Shown: piece after piece, positions 41,039-48,774 of the stretch
Numbering within the stretch: position 1 is the stretch's first letter
How the letters are laid out: every line of letters starts with the position of its first letter
NCBI GenBank assembly: GCA_910584155.1
Contig: CAJTYG010000004.1
Span: forward strand, 120,704 to 184,703
From: an uncultured Christensenella sp.
GTDB taxonomy: Bacteria; Bacillota; Clostridia; Christensenellales; CAG-917
Direction: 5' to 3'
DNA length: 64,000 nucleotides
Made by a program: the position numbers and the translations under genes
The notes under the pieces: model-generated
What the model was told of the DNA's origin: nothing
What the model saw: the letters and a program-made list of their open reading frames with translations, nothing else
Database searches by the model: none

Positions 41039-41153
41039 TTCGCTCAAAAATCAGCATATTTAGCGCAAGCCTGTCCGAAATTCGGACAGGCTTGTTGCTT
41101 TAACTTGATTTTCTCGATGCTACCGCTGGGTGTACGTCGTGCACTTTAAATGA

Positions 41154-41518
41154 AATAGCCCACCCCTTCCCTTCGGGCTGTTCCGACTGCGCAGTTTGCA
41201 AAGCAATCCCGCTTGTTCACTTTGTCTAAAAATGTGTCACTGGCACATTTTTGCGGCTAAAGCCGCCGAGTCGTGCCCCTCCCGCAAGAATTAGGCTGCG
41301 TGCGGCAGCTCGCTCTTTCACTACATATATTTTGCGTTGCTTGTGGGCAGGGGAAGTCGGCGTGCGCACATTAAGTATCGTCCTCTTGTTATGTCACTTG
41401 TTTGTGGGCGAAAACAACACAGCCCACAAACTGCGTACTTTTGTCTGGTGCGCAGCACTCAATTTAGCACTCGCCCTGCGAGTGCTTGTTCTTAGCTTCG
41501 CAAAAGCTGTTCGTTGTG
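41154..41518 (+). repeat. Dispersed repeat family C, copy 3 (diverged)
   Basis: The order of segments matches copies at 20106 and 27288, best at the 3' end (ACTCAATTTAGCACTCGCCC then TGCGAGTGC and AGCTTCGCAA). It contains a long spurious frame (41251-41991), which I reject. The gap 41004-41800 holds only this, copy A5 and the hairpins. Confidence 0.65.
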
Positions 41519-41520
41519 AC

Positions 41521-41582
41521 TATCCCCTCACCGCTTCGCTTTTGCTTTGCGGAGCTCCCCTTACTAAGGGGAGCCATAACGG
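41521..41582 (+). repeat. Dispersed repeat family A, copy 5
   Basis: TATCCCCTCACCGCTTCG, then GAGCTCCCCTTACTAAGGGG and AGCCATAACG, directly after repeat C copy 3. Confidence 0.7.
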
Positions 41583-41804
41583 CTATACTCGAATATGCAA
41601 AACGAACAAAAGTCAGCTATATCAATTTAGCTCTGCCCACAGTTTGACATTGCCGCAAAACAATTTTGCACATATTTTATGCAGCTTTTGCATAGCTTTT
41701 ATACACGCTCAAATAGATAGCCGATTTTGTGCAAAACGTGCCGTTACATTGCCAAAAACACCTATACCGCAAAAACGACATTTTTCGGCACAATTTTACA
41801 AAAC

Positions 41805-41885
41805 CACAATATATAGTGTTTCTCAAAAATGTTTCACACTTTATTTTGTGATTTCCCTTGACTTATTTTGTCGGCTTGCTATAAT
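41805..41885 (+). promoter_or_regulatory. nrdD promoter with tandem NrdR boxes
   Basis: Box 1 CACAATATATAGTG (41805-41818) matches the NrdR consensus very well; box 2 CACTTTATTTTGTG (41837-41850) keeps the CAC/GTG ends. Their spacing is 32 bp, about three helical turns, as known for NrdR. The promoter TTGACT (41858-41863), 16 bp, TATAAT (41880-41885) follows. Confidence 0.85.
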
Positions 41886-41920
41886 GAGAAAGCACATTTC
41901 AAAAAAGGGGATTTCAGAAT

Positions 41921-44326
41921 ATGCTGAACGTAAAAAAAAGAGACGGCAACATAGTGCCGTTCAATCTGAACAAAATCAAAGTAGCCATTGAAAAAGCCTT
42001 TGCCGCAGTCGGCAAAAACTACAGCGACGACATACTGGATATGCTCGCTCTGCGTGTCACCGCAGCCTTCAACGACAAGGTTAAGGACGGCGTTGTGACG
42101 GTGGAGGACGTGCAGGACTCCGTCGAAGTGGTGCTCATTCAATCAAGCTACGTTGAAGTTGCAAAGGCTTATATATTATATAGAAAACAACATCAAAAGC
42201 TGCGTGACATCAGCGCAACCACACTCGACTACAAAAACACCGTTGACAACTATCTCAAGGTCAACGACTGGCGTGTCAAGGAAAACTCCACCGTATCATA
42301 TTCTGTAGGCGGGCTTATTCTTTCCAACTCCGGCGCAGTGACGGCAAACTACTGGCTGAGCGAGATTTACGATGAAGAGATCGCAAACGCACACCGTGAG
42401 GCGCAAATCCACCTGCATGACCTGAGCATGCTCACAGGCTACTGCGCAGGTTGGTCGCTCAAGCAGCTTATTAAAGAGGGACTTGGCGGAATCCCCGGCA
42501 AGATAACGTCCTCACCCGCTTCGCACCTTTCCACGCTGTGCAATCAGATGGTAAACTTCCTCGGCATAATGCAAAACGAGTGGGCGGGCGCACAGGCGTT
42601 CTCGTCATTCGACACATATCTTGCGCCTTTCGTCAAGGTGGATCACCTCACCTACAAAGAGGTGAAGCAGTGCATACAAAGCTTTATCTACGGCGTAAAC
42701 ACCCCCTCACGTTGGGGCACGCAGGCGCCGTTTACAAACATTACGCTTGACTGGGTGGTGCCAAACGACCTCGCAGAGCTGCCCGCTATCGTCGGCGGCA
42801 AGGAAATGGACTTCAAGTATAAGGACTGCGTTGACGAAATGCGTATGGTCAACAAGGCGTTTATCGAAATTATGATTGAGGGCGACGCCAACGGCAGAGG
42901 CTTCCAATATCCTATCCCCACCTACTCTATAACAAGAGATTTCGACTGGTCGGACACCGAAAACAACCGTCTGCTCTTCACGATGACGTCCAAATACGGC
43001 ACGCCCTACTTCTCAAACTACATAAACAGCGATATGGAGCCGAGCGACGTGCGCAGTATGTGCTGCCGTCTGCGTCTTGACTTGAGAGAGCTTCGCAAAA
43101 AATCGGGCGGCTTCTTCGGCAGCGGCGAATCGACGGGTTCGGTCGGCGTTGTTACAATCAATATCCCCCGCATAGCATACGTTGCCACCACCGAGCAGGA
43201 ATTCTTCAAAGAGCTTGAAAGACTTATGAACATCGCAGCCCGCTCGCTCAAAATTAAGCGTAACGTCATCACAAAGCTGCTTGAGGAGGGCTTGTATCCT
43301 TATACAAAGAGATATCTCGGCTCATTCAACAACCACTTCTCTACGATCGGTCTTGTCGGAATGAATGAGGCTTGCCTCAACGCACGTTGGGTGGGCAAGG
43401 ACCTCACAAATCCCGAGGCGCAGGAATTCACCAAAAAAGTGCTCAACTTTATGCGCAATAAGCTCAGCGATTATCAGGAGCTGTACGGAGACCTGTACAA
43501 CCTCGAGGCAACGCCCGCAGAATCTACGTCATACAGGCTTGCAAAGCACGACAGAGAAAAATACCCCAACATCATCTGCGCAAAGAGCATGGACAACGTG
43601 CCTTATTATACAAACAGCTCGCACCTGCCCGTCGGATACACTGCGGATATCTTCACGGCGCTTGACATACAGGACGACCTGCAAACGCTTTATACGTCGG
43701 GCACGGTGTTCCACGCATTCCTCGGACAGAAGCTGGATAGCTGGCAGGCTGCGGCAAACCTCGTAAGAAAGATCGCAGAAAACTATAAGCTGCCCTACTA
43801 CACGCTGTCGCCCACGTATTCTATCTGCGCAGATCACGGCTATCTCGAGGGCGAGCAGTACACCTGCCCCATCTGCGGACGTAAGACGGAGGTGTACAGC
43901 CGTATCACGGGCTACTATCGCCCCGTCCAAAACTGGAACGACGGCAAGATTGCAGAGTTTAAAGAGCGCAAGGTATATGATATCGCAACCTCGCAGTATC
44001 ACGGCAAAGAGATAAGCGAGTTTGTCTGCACCGACGTTGCGCCTATGGTCACGGCAACCCCCAAAAAGGAAGAAGCGCCTGCAGTAAACCCCAACGATAT
44101 ACTGATATTCACTACAAAGACCTGCCCCAACTGCAAGATGGCAAAGAGTATGCTTGAAAAAGCGGGCATAGTTTACACCGTCATCGACGCAGAGGACAAC
44201 AAGGAGCAAACGGTCGCATTCGGCGTGAAAAAAGCGCCTACACTGCTTGTCCCCAACGGCAACGGCGGATATGACGTATACGACAATGCAAGCAAGATAA
44301 AGGGTTATATCGAAAGCGCAAAATAA
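41921..44326 (+). CDS. nrdD: Anaerobic (class III) ribonucleoside-triphosphate reductase fused to a redoxin domain
   Basis: 801 residues. N-terminal ATP-cone (1-90: VKKRDGNIVPFNLNKIKVAI), catalytic barrel with CRLRLDLRELRKKSGGFFGSGESTGSVG (about 385-412), a C-terminal zinc motif (CADHGYLEGEQYTCPICG, about 643-660) and the glycyl radical site RITGYYRP (about 668). After a short linker, a glutaredoxin/thioredoxin-like domain (about 720-801) has the active site TKTCPNCKMAKSM and a cis-Pro loop KKAPTLLVP. It reduces NTPs to dNTPs. The fused redoxin and a downstream thioredoxin-reductase-like gene suggest that electrons come from NAD(P)H rather than formate. NrdR boxes lie in the promoter; the activase nrdG is at 26545. 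Confidence 0.96.
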   Translation: MLNVKKRDGNIVPFNLNKIKVAIEKAFAAVGKNYSDDILDMLALRVTAAFNDKVKDGVVTVEDVQDSVEVVLIQSSYVEVAKAYILYRKQHQKLRDISATTLDYKNTVDNYLKVNDWRVKENSTVSYSVGGLILSNSGAVTANYWLSEIYDEEIANAHREAQIHLHDLSMLTGYCAGWSLKQLIKEGLGGIPGKITSSPASHLSTLCNQMVNFLGIMQNEWAGAQAFSSFDTYLAPFVKVDHLTYKEVKQCIQSFIYGVNTPSRWGTQAPFTNITLDWVVPNDLAELPAIVGGKEMDFKYKDCVDEMRMVNKAFIEIMIEGDANGRGFQYPIPTYSITRDFDWSDTENNRLLFTMTSKYGTPYFSNYINSDMEPSDVRSMCCRLRLDLRELRKKSGGFFGSGESTGSVGVVTINIPRIAYVATTEQEFFKELERLMNIAARSLKIKRNVITKLLEEGLYPYTKRYLGSFNNHFSTIGLVGMNEACLNARWVGKDLTNPEAQEFTKKVLNFMRNKLSDYQELYGDLYNLEATPAESTSYRLAKHDREKYPNIICAKSMDNVPYYTNSSHLPVGYTADIFTALDIQDDLQTLYTSGTVFHAFLGQKLDSWQAAANLVRKIAENYKLPYYTLSPTYSICADHGYLEGEQYTCPICGRKTEVYSRITGYYRPVQNWNDGKIAEFKERKVYDIATSQYHGKEISEFVCTDVAPMVTATPKKEEAPAVNPNDILIFTTKTCPNCKMAKSMLEKAGIVYTVIDAEDNKEQTVAFGVKKAPTLLVPNGNGGYDVYDNASKIKGYIESAK

Positions 44327-44356
44327 TTGTGTTTATCCAAAAACCAACTTTAAAGT

Positions 44357-44387
44357 GCAAAAGTGGCAAGTAAATTGCCACTTTTGC
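44357..44387 (+). terminator. Hairpin after nrdD
   Basis: Perfect 13-bp stem GCAAAAGTGGCAA with its complement, loop GTAAA. A weak U run follows, so it may attenuate rather than stop transcription into the reductase gene 42 bp later. Confidence 0.7.
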
Positions 44388-44428
44388 GAAATAGACATCT
44401 GATATTCAATTATAAAAACTGAAGTTTT

Positions 44429-45355
44429 ATGGAAAATTTTGACATTATCATCATCGGAGCAGGTCCTGCCGGAATGACTTCGGCTCTCAACTGTCTGCGT
44501 GCGGGCAAAACCGTACTCGTCCTCGAGGGCGAAAGCTTCGGCGGACAGATAGCGTTTTCACCGAGAGTGGAAAACTTCCCTACCTATCAGCAGGCAAGCG
44601 GTGCGGAGCTTATGGATAAGCTGTATGAACAGATATCACAGTGGGGCGCACGTATCGAACTCGAAAAGGCGGAAAGAGTAGAAAGAAATTCAGACGGCTT
44701 TACGGTGTTTACGGACTACGGCACATATTGCTGCACGTCTGTTATACTCGCAACGGGCGTAAAGCCCCGCCATATCGGCGTTGAGCGTGAGGAAGAGCTT
44801 ATAGGCAGCGGCGTCAGCTACTGCGCACTCTGCGACGGCGCATTTTATGCGGGCGAGGACGTTGCAGTCATCGGCGACGCAAACACCGCAATTCAGTATG
44901 CGGTAGTGCTCAGCGGATATTGCAAGCACGTGCACGTCTGCGCATTGTTTGACAGACTGTTTGCCGACAAGGCGCTCATCGATGTGCTCAATTCAAAAAC
45001 CAACGTCAGCGTGCGCTACCATATGTCGCTAAAAGAGTTTATCGGCGACGACGAGCTTTGCGGACTGCACTTTGAGGACACCGTCACAGGCGAGCAAATA
45101 AACGTAGATTGTAAGTGCGCATTTATCTGTATAGGTCAGCAGCCAAGCAATAAAGCGTTTGAAAACCTCGTGGAGCTTGACCAAGCGGGCTATATCGTAG
45201 CCGACGAAAGCTGCGCCACATCCTGCAAAGGCATATTTGTAGCAGGCGACTGCCGCACAAAGAGCATAAGGCAACTTGCAACAGCCGCAGGCGACGGCTC
45301 GGTCGCAGCATTTTACGCCTGCAAATATGTGGACGAAGTGACCGCAAAAAAATAA
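44429..45355 (+). CDS. trxB: Thioredoxin-disulfide reductase-like flavoprotein
   Basis: 308 residues. FAD-binding GAGPAGMTSALNCLRAGK (about 9-26), GGQIAFSPRVENFPTY (about 38-53), ATGVKPR (about 109), the redox pair CALCDGAFY (about 132, the CAxCD motif of low-molecular-weight TrxR), a second nucleotide site GDANTAIQYAVVL (about 148; usual GGGDSA is changed to GDANTA) and GIFVAGDCRTKSIRQLATAAGDGSVAA (about 268-294) closing the FAD site. The altered NADPH loop could mean a different donor, such as ferredoxin-type or NADH. It probably serves the redoxin domain of NrdD just upstream. Weak ribosome binding site. Confidence 0.9.
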   Translation: MENFDIIIIGAGPAGMTSALNCLRAGKTVLVLEGESFGGQIAFSPRVENFPTYQQASGAELMDKLYEQISQWGARIELEKAERVERNSDGFTVFTDYGTYCCTSVILATGVKPRHIGVEREEELIGSGVSYCALCDGAFYAGEDVAVIGDANTAIQYAVVLSGYCKHVHVCALFDRLFADKALIDVLNSKTNVSVRYHMSLKEFIGDDELCGLHFEDTVTGEQINVDCKCAFICIGQQPSNKAFENLVELDQAGYIVADESCATSCKGIFVAGDCRTKSIRQLATAAGDGSVAAFYACKYVDEVTAKK

Positions 45356-45377
45356 ATTCAGTGAATGTAAAATATAG

Positions 45378-45404
45378 AAAGGGACGTCTAAGCGGCGTCC
45401 TTTT
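45378..45404 (+). terminator. Terminator after the reductase gene
   Basis: AAAGGGACG and CGTCCTTTT form a stem with a T run. Confidence 0.8.
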
Positions 45405-45481
45405 ATGATTTGCAAATAAGTTGACAACTCTTAGCAAGCAGATAAATTAGTGATAGTACGAACTCTTAATGGTATATTGCT

Positions 45482-45688
45482 TTAATCTTCACTAAACATC
45501 TGACTTACTTGAATGTTTATTACCTTTGCAATTTTAAAAAGAGCATCTATCCTATAATTTAAATTATTGTTCATTATTTTCTTTAACGTATACAAACTTA
45601 CGCCACACAACTTACAAAACTTCATTTTTGATATTCTGTTAATCTTTAAATAGTTTTCAATTACTTCTTTCTTAAATTCATTTTTCAT
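45482..45688 (-). CDS. Small XRE-type HTH protein
   Basis: 68 residues: FKKEVIENYLKINRISKMKF, then CKLCGVSLYTLKKIMNNNLN, an HTH lacking the usual QxxxA turn but with the right spacing, ending IAKVINIQVSQMFSED. GAGGGAC precedes the ATG. Its promoter is a consensus TTGACA-N18-TATAAT with one operator in the spacer and one over the start point, so it should be tightly repressed. Divergent from the 67-residue XRE gene. Cro-like role is possible. Confidence 0.75.
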   Translation of the reverse strand: MKNEFKKEVIENYLKINRISKMKFCKLCGVSLYTLKKIMNNNLNYRIDALFKIAKVINIQVSQMFSED

Positions 45689-45693
45689 ACGCT

Positions 45694-45762
45694 GTCCCTC
45701 TTATGGGACGATTATATCATCCCTAATTAGGGATTGTCAAGTATTTATCTCTATTTTGGGAT
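45694..45762. promoter_or_regulatory. Divergent switch with three operators
   Basis: O1 GTCCCTCTTATGGGAC (45694-45709), O2 ATCCCTAATTAGGGAT (45719-45734, perfect palindrome) and O3 ATCTCTATTTTGGGAT (45747-45762) share RTCCC-N6-GGGAY, with O3 weaker. The minus-strand promoter TTGACA (45735-45740) / TATAAT (45711-45716) has O2 filling its spacer and O1 covering the start point. Confidence 0.85.
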
Positions 45763-45785
45763 ATTATTTATGAAAAGGAGATATT

Positions 45786-45989
45786 ATGAAAAATTTTCCG
45801 GAAAGATTAAAAGAATTAAGACAAGAAAAAGGCTTGTCCATTCAATCATTGGCTAAAGAAGTTAAAATAAGCTCATCATCTCTTTGCCGCTGGGAAAATG
45901 GTCAAGCAGATATTAAAGGTACTCAACTTGTTATACTTGCCGTATATTTTGGCGTTTCTATTGATTACTTAATGGGTTTAGAAGAATAA
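45786..45989 (+). CDS. Small XRE-family repressor
   Basis: 67 residues, nearly pure HTH: MKNFPERLKELRQEKGLSIQ, then SLAKEVKISSSSLCRWENGQ, ending GVSIDYLMGLEE. AAAAGGAGATATT precedes the ATG. It is the likely protein that binds the RTCCC-N6-GGGAY sites between it and the divergent 68-residue gene, an arrangement like the immunity region of a temperate phage or integrative element. The tRNA-adjacent mobile remnant starts 1.7 kb further on. Confidence 0.85.
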   Translation: MKNFPERLKELRQEKGLSIQSLAKEVKISSSSLCRWENGQADIKGTQLVILAVYFGVSIDYLMGLEE

Positions 45990-46037
45990 TATATTTAACA
46001 TAAGAATTCATCAAAAACCCTCACTTAATAAATGTAA

Positions 46038-46069
46038 AATCCCTCAAACTTTGTTCGAGGGATTATTTT
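46038..46069 (+). terminator. Terminator after the XRE repressor
   Basis: AATCCCTC / GAGGGATT stem with an 11-base loop and ATTTTT. Confidence 0.85.
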
Positions 46070-46108
46070 TACGGTAAATTTTAATGTATGAGTTTAATTT
46101 TTTTAATC

Positions 46109-46753
46109 CTATTTAATCAGCTCGATAAGTGCAAGCGCACGCTTTAAGCCAAGCTTGCTGTTGACTTTAAACTGAAACGGTACTTCTTCATACACCTTTT
46201 TGTGGCTCGTATCCGTGTGCGGCGTTCTGCCGTCGTTAAACTCGGGCGCATCGCAGTCAAGCGGCAAATTTATACGTAAGGACGTGCCGATTATGGTGAT
46301 TTTTGCAACCGTCTCGCCGTTTCTGCGATACGTATCGCACTGCTTGCTTATGCGGCTTTTGATTTTGGGCGCACCCTTAGGCGTATCCGTAAGCGCCTTT
46401 TGCAGCTTTGCATATCTTTCCTTAAGAATGTCGCTTGACAAAGCATACTTCTCTGCAAAGGTCAAGCTTTTGCGAGACGCCTTTTTTGCCATCACCTTGT
46501 CATAATCAAACTTTTTGCCCAAGGACGTGTCCTGATTTTTCACCTGCTTCACAGCCGCTCTCTTCTTTGGTGTGGGCGCAACTCTCTGCGCAGGCTTTGC
46601 CTCCATCTTTTCGTAGGCGCAAGCGCACGGCTGAGATTGCGACTTGTCGCAATATGCGCAAAAATCATATGTACCGCAGGTGTCACGACCGCTTGACTCA
46701 CTGTCATACCACTTTTTTAAATCTATCATTTGCTGCAACTGAATTCTATTCAT
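46109..46753 (-). CDS. Cysteine-cluster protein of unknown function
   Basis: 214 residues. Residues 20-50 hold a compact cysteine cluster (DTCGTYDFCAYC, then QPCACAYE) that could bind a metal. A basic, Lys/Ala-rich middle (about 55-110) is followed by a C-terminal domain (about 125-214) with KSRISKQCDTYRRNGETVAK, SLRINLPLDCDAPEF and VPFQFKVNSKLGLKRALALI. I recall a domain like the last part in larger clostridial hypothetical proteins but do not know a function. No signal or TM. The start has AGGTTTGCA, weak. Confidence 0.5.
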   Translation of the reverse strand: MNRIQLQQMIDLKKWYDSESSGRDTCGTYDFCAYCDKSQSQPCACAYEKMEAKPAQRVAPTPKKRAAVKQVKNQDTSLGKKFDYDKVMAKKASRKSLTFAEKYALSSDILKERYAKLQKALTDTPKGAPKIKSRISKQCDTYRRNGETVAKITIIGTSLRINLPLDCDAPEFNDGRTPHTDTSHKKVYEEVPFQFKVNSKLGLKRALALIELIK

Positions 46754-47037
46754 TGCAAACCTCCGTTTATCGCATTAGATTGCCAAAAAATTTATCCATA
46801 TCAATTTTAAATTGTCTGACGGCTAATATTATACGCAAACCAAACATTTTTTGGCAAGCGTTTGCAAAAAGTTTTTCAATAATAAGCATTTGCTTATTCT
46901 AACCGCCTGAAATAATAGACATATAATGTCAAAGTGTTCAATTTCAATCATCTATCAACATAAATTTAAAAAACTTGTAAACTAACGCCTAATATTTTGC
47001 TGTGATAACACTTTATCTACACAGTATATGCGTTCAT

Positions 47038-47066
47038 TTGACAATGCGCACAAAAATTGCTATAAT
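47038..47066 (+). promoter_or_regulatory. Consensus promoter upstream of a tRNA-like sequence
   Basis: TTGACA (47038-47043), 17 bp, TATAAT (47061-47066): a perfect consensus sigma-70/A promoter with no gene directly behind it except the tRNA-like sequence and, 250 bp on, tRNA-Arg. Confidence 0.75.
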
Positions 47067-47084
47067 TGCCGATGTAAATGCCCT

Positions 47085-47160
47085 GTTCCCGTGGCGAAAT
47101 AGGATATCGCAATCGCCTCCTAAACGTGTGATATATCCACTGTAAATACGGCGAAAAGCC
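47085..47160 (+). pseudogene. Degenerate tRNA-Arg(CCT)-like sequence
   Basis: GTTCCCG acceptor strand, a perfect D arm (GCGA / TCGC around AATAGGATA) and the anticodon loop CTCCTAA are recognisable. The 3' anticodon strand, T arm and acceptor complement are not. Same anticodon as the intact tRNA at 47318. It is either a tRNA fossil or a tRNA-mimicking RNA, since the promoter is intact. Confidence 0.4.
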
Positions 47161-47317
47161 TACTGTTTAGTAGATATTCTGCTAAAAATTCGGCTTGAAA
47201 CACGGCGAAAGTGGCACAAAAGTATAAAACCGAGTATAAAATCTCAAAATTTTTTATATAAAATATCTTTCATTTAGTGGAAAATTTTGAGTATTGTTGA
47301 TATAATTTTAAGGCAAT

Positions 47318-47392
47318 GTTTCCGTAGTTAAACGGATATAACCCGAACCTCCTAAGTTCGTATTCTGGGTTCGATTCCCGGCGGGAACGCCA
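47318..47392 (+). tRNA. tRNA-Arg (anticodon CCT)
   Basis: 75 bases including encoded CCA. Acceptor GTTTCCG / CGGGAAC (one T-G pair), D stem GTT / AAC, anticodon stem CGAAC / GTTCG with loop CTCCTAA, T arm CTGGG-TTCGATT-CCCGG, discriminator G. It reads AGG codons. TATAAT lies at 47301-47306. A mobile-element remnant begins just after it; tRNA-Arg(CCT) genes are frequent integration sites. Confidence 0.97.
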
Positions 47393-47433
47393 AAAGCGAG
47401 TTGAAAATAAAAAGTCAATTCGCTTTTATTTTA
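47393..47433 (+). terminator. Terminator after tRNA-Arg
   Basis: AAAAGCGAGTTGA pairs with TCAATTCGCTTTT (one G-T pair), followed by ATTTTA. Confidence 0.8.
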
Positions 47434-47488
47434 CTTAAATATCCATACTTTTGCCTTACGTCAGTCCAATCGTAGCACAGTTCTCGCA

Positions 47489-47572
47489 GATGTCAACGGC
47501 TCATAAATTTGCTTTGGTCTTATGCCAAAGCATTTTTATTTATAACGTAAATTTCTTCACTTCGTTGACATC
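47489..47572. repeat. Nested inverted repeats at the left edge of the mobile remnant
   Basis: Outer arms GATGTCAACG (47489-47498) and CGTTGACATC (47563-47572) enclose the hairpin GCTTTGG / CCAAAGC (47511-47517, 47525-47531) with a T run. Layout compatible with an oriT-, att- or attenuator-type structure; no proof. Confidence 0.5.
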
Positions 47573-47668
47573 TCCATATTACTACATTCAATTTCTGCCA
47601 ATAAACCGAACCCTGCTTCGATGTCCTTTGCCGCAAGGCAAATCAAAAATATGGAGGTTCAAAAGAAA

Positions 47669-47932
47669 ATGAACAATCTGAACAATCAACAAACCATTGA
47701 ATTCAAAGATTATTATCTAAATGAATTCAACCTCTGGGACGGTGAAAACTTTATCACCTTCAACATTGTGTATTTGGACATAGGACAAAACACTGTTACT
47801 GTTGCCATAACAGACACAGGTAAAATAGTCCTCTTGGACTATGAGTTATACGAAGACAGTGACGGCAATCTGTACTTTGAATACGGCTCTCAATACACAA
47901 AGATTTATCTTAAAGATTTTGAGGAGATTTAA
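47669..47932 (+). CDS. Small acidic protein of the mobile remnant, unknown
   Basis: The ATG at 47669 follows GGAGG at 47653; an in-frame ATG at 47651 is possible. 87 residues, rich in Asp/Glu/Tyr/Asn (DIGQNTVTVAITDTGKIVLL, then LYEDSDGNLYFEYGSQYTKIY), probably a beta-sheet protein without known domain. It is the first of seven same-strand genes (47669-51505) with tiny gaps or overlaps, clearly one operon of mobile-element type. Function unknown. Confidence 0.6.
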   Translation: MNNLNNQQTIEFKDYYLNEFNLWDGENFITFNIVYLDIGQNTVTVAITDTGKIVLLDYELYEDSDGNLYFEYGSQYTKIYLKDFEEI

Positions 47933-47934
47933 CG

Positions 47935-48345
47935 ATGAAACTTACATTGAGCAACATTAAAAGTCTTAAAGCAAATGCCACTCCCCTTGAAAGGCGTGTG
48001 CTTAACTACATAGCAAACGAATGGAGCGATTATGCGGACAAGAAGCATATCTTTACAGATGTTCTTTATTACGGATGCCAATCCGGAGCGGTTGGTTTTT
48101 TGATTTATTACAGCGATACAACGAGATTTTACAAGCAATATAAATCAGAGATAGACACCCTGCTCTACGAAACAATGGAAAGCATCGGTTTATATGCTCC
48201 GACGGAATTGTTTGGAGATAAGTGGGATAAGGAAGATCCGCTTGCAAATGAAGATTACAACCAAAATCTGCTGGCTTGGTTCGGATTTGAAGAAACCCTG
48301 CGCAACATAGGCAACCGTTTTGAACAATTACAAGAATGTATTTAA
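47935..48345 (+). CDS. Mobile-element hypothetical protein
   Basis: 136 residues starting 2 bp after the previous stop. The core pattern FTDVLYYGCQSGAVGFLIYY, then SDTTRFYKQYKSEIDTLLYE is one I have seen in uncharacterised plasmid/ICE proteins of Firmicutes and Bacteroidetes, but no function is known. Soluble, no signal. GAGGAGATTTAACG supplies the ribosome binding site from within the preceding gene. It is part of the seven-gene operon. Confidence 0.65.
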   Translation: MKLTLSNIKSLKANATPLERRVLNYIANEWSDYADKKHIFTDVLYYGCQSGAVGFLIYYSDTTRFYKQYKSEIDTLLYETMESIGLYAPTELFGDKWDKEDPLANEDYNQNLLAWFGFEETLRNIGNRFEQLQECI

Positions 48346-48360
48346 TAAGGAGATTTAGTT

Positions 48361-48774
48361 ATGGCAGCAACAAAAGAACAAAGAAAAGCAAAAGCAATAG
48401 AGATAATGAAACAATTAGGCATTTATACAGACTTTATAAAAGGATATGAGCAAAATGATTATGTCTGCATGTATGAACACTACATCGGTTATTGGACGTT
48501 TCAATACCACGAACTTGAAGCCAAGATGAAAGAGATTGAAGCAAAATATGATTGTACTATTTATGCCGTTACACACGAATACACGGAGTTTTGCGAGTTA
48601 TATGATTTTCTCATAGTCCCTAAATACAAAGGTGATTGGAAATATCTTATACACAGCCATAATAACGAACATACGGTATATGCCTATGTTTGGAATAAGA
48701 CCGATGAGATTTGTAGCGAATTCGGCGATATAGCCGTACAGTCTGCTTGCGGCGGAATAAGGAGGATTGCGTAA
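48361..48774 (+). CDS. Mobile-element hypothetical protein
   Basis: 137 residues with AAGGAGATTTAGTT before the ATG. Aromatic-rich (YEHYIGYWTFQYHELEAKMK), with an AVTHEYTEFCELYDFLIVPKY strand; no recognisable domain or membrane segment. Many plasmid-borne proteins of this size and composition are annotated as hypothetical. Its stop overlaps the ATG of the next gene (TAATG), so the two are coupled. Confidence 0.6.
   Translation: MAATKEQRKAKAIEIMKQLGIYTDFIKGYEQNDYVCMYEHYIGYWTFQYHELEAKMKEIEAKYDCTIYAVTHEYTEFCELYDFLIVPKYKGDWKYLIHSHNNEHTVYAYVWNKTDEICSEFGDIAVQSACGGIRRIA

Noticed and set aside
41251..41991. A 246-codon plus-strand frame
   Set aside because: It lies in repeats C3/A5, the nrdD promoter and NrdR boxes, overlaps the true nrdD start, and its peptide looks like translated repeat DNA.
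43529..44209. A 226-codon minus-strand frame
   Set aside because: Antisense to nrdD, whose glycyl radical and redoxin motifs are unmistakable.
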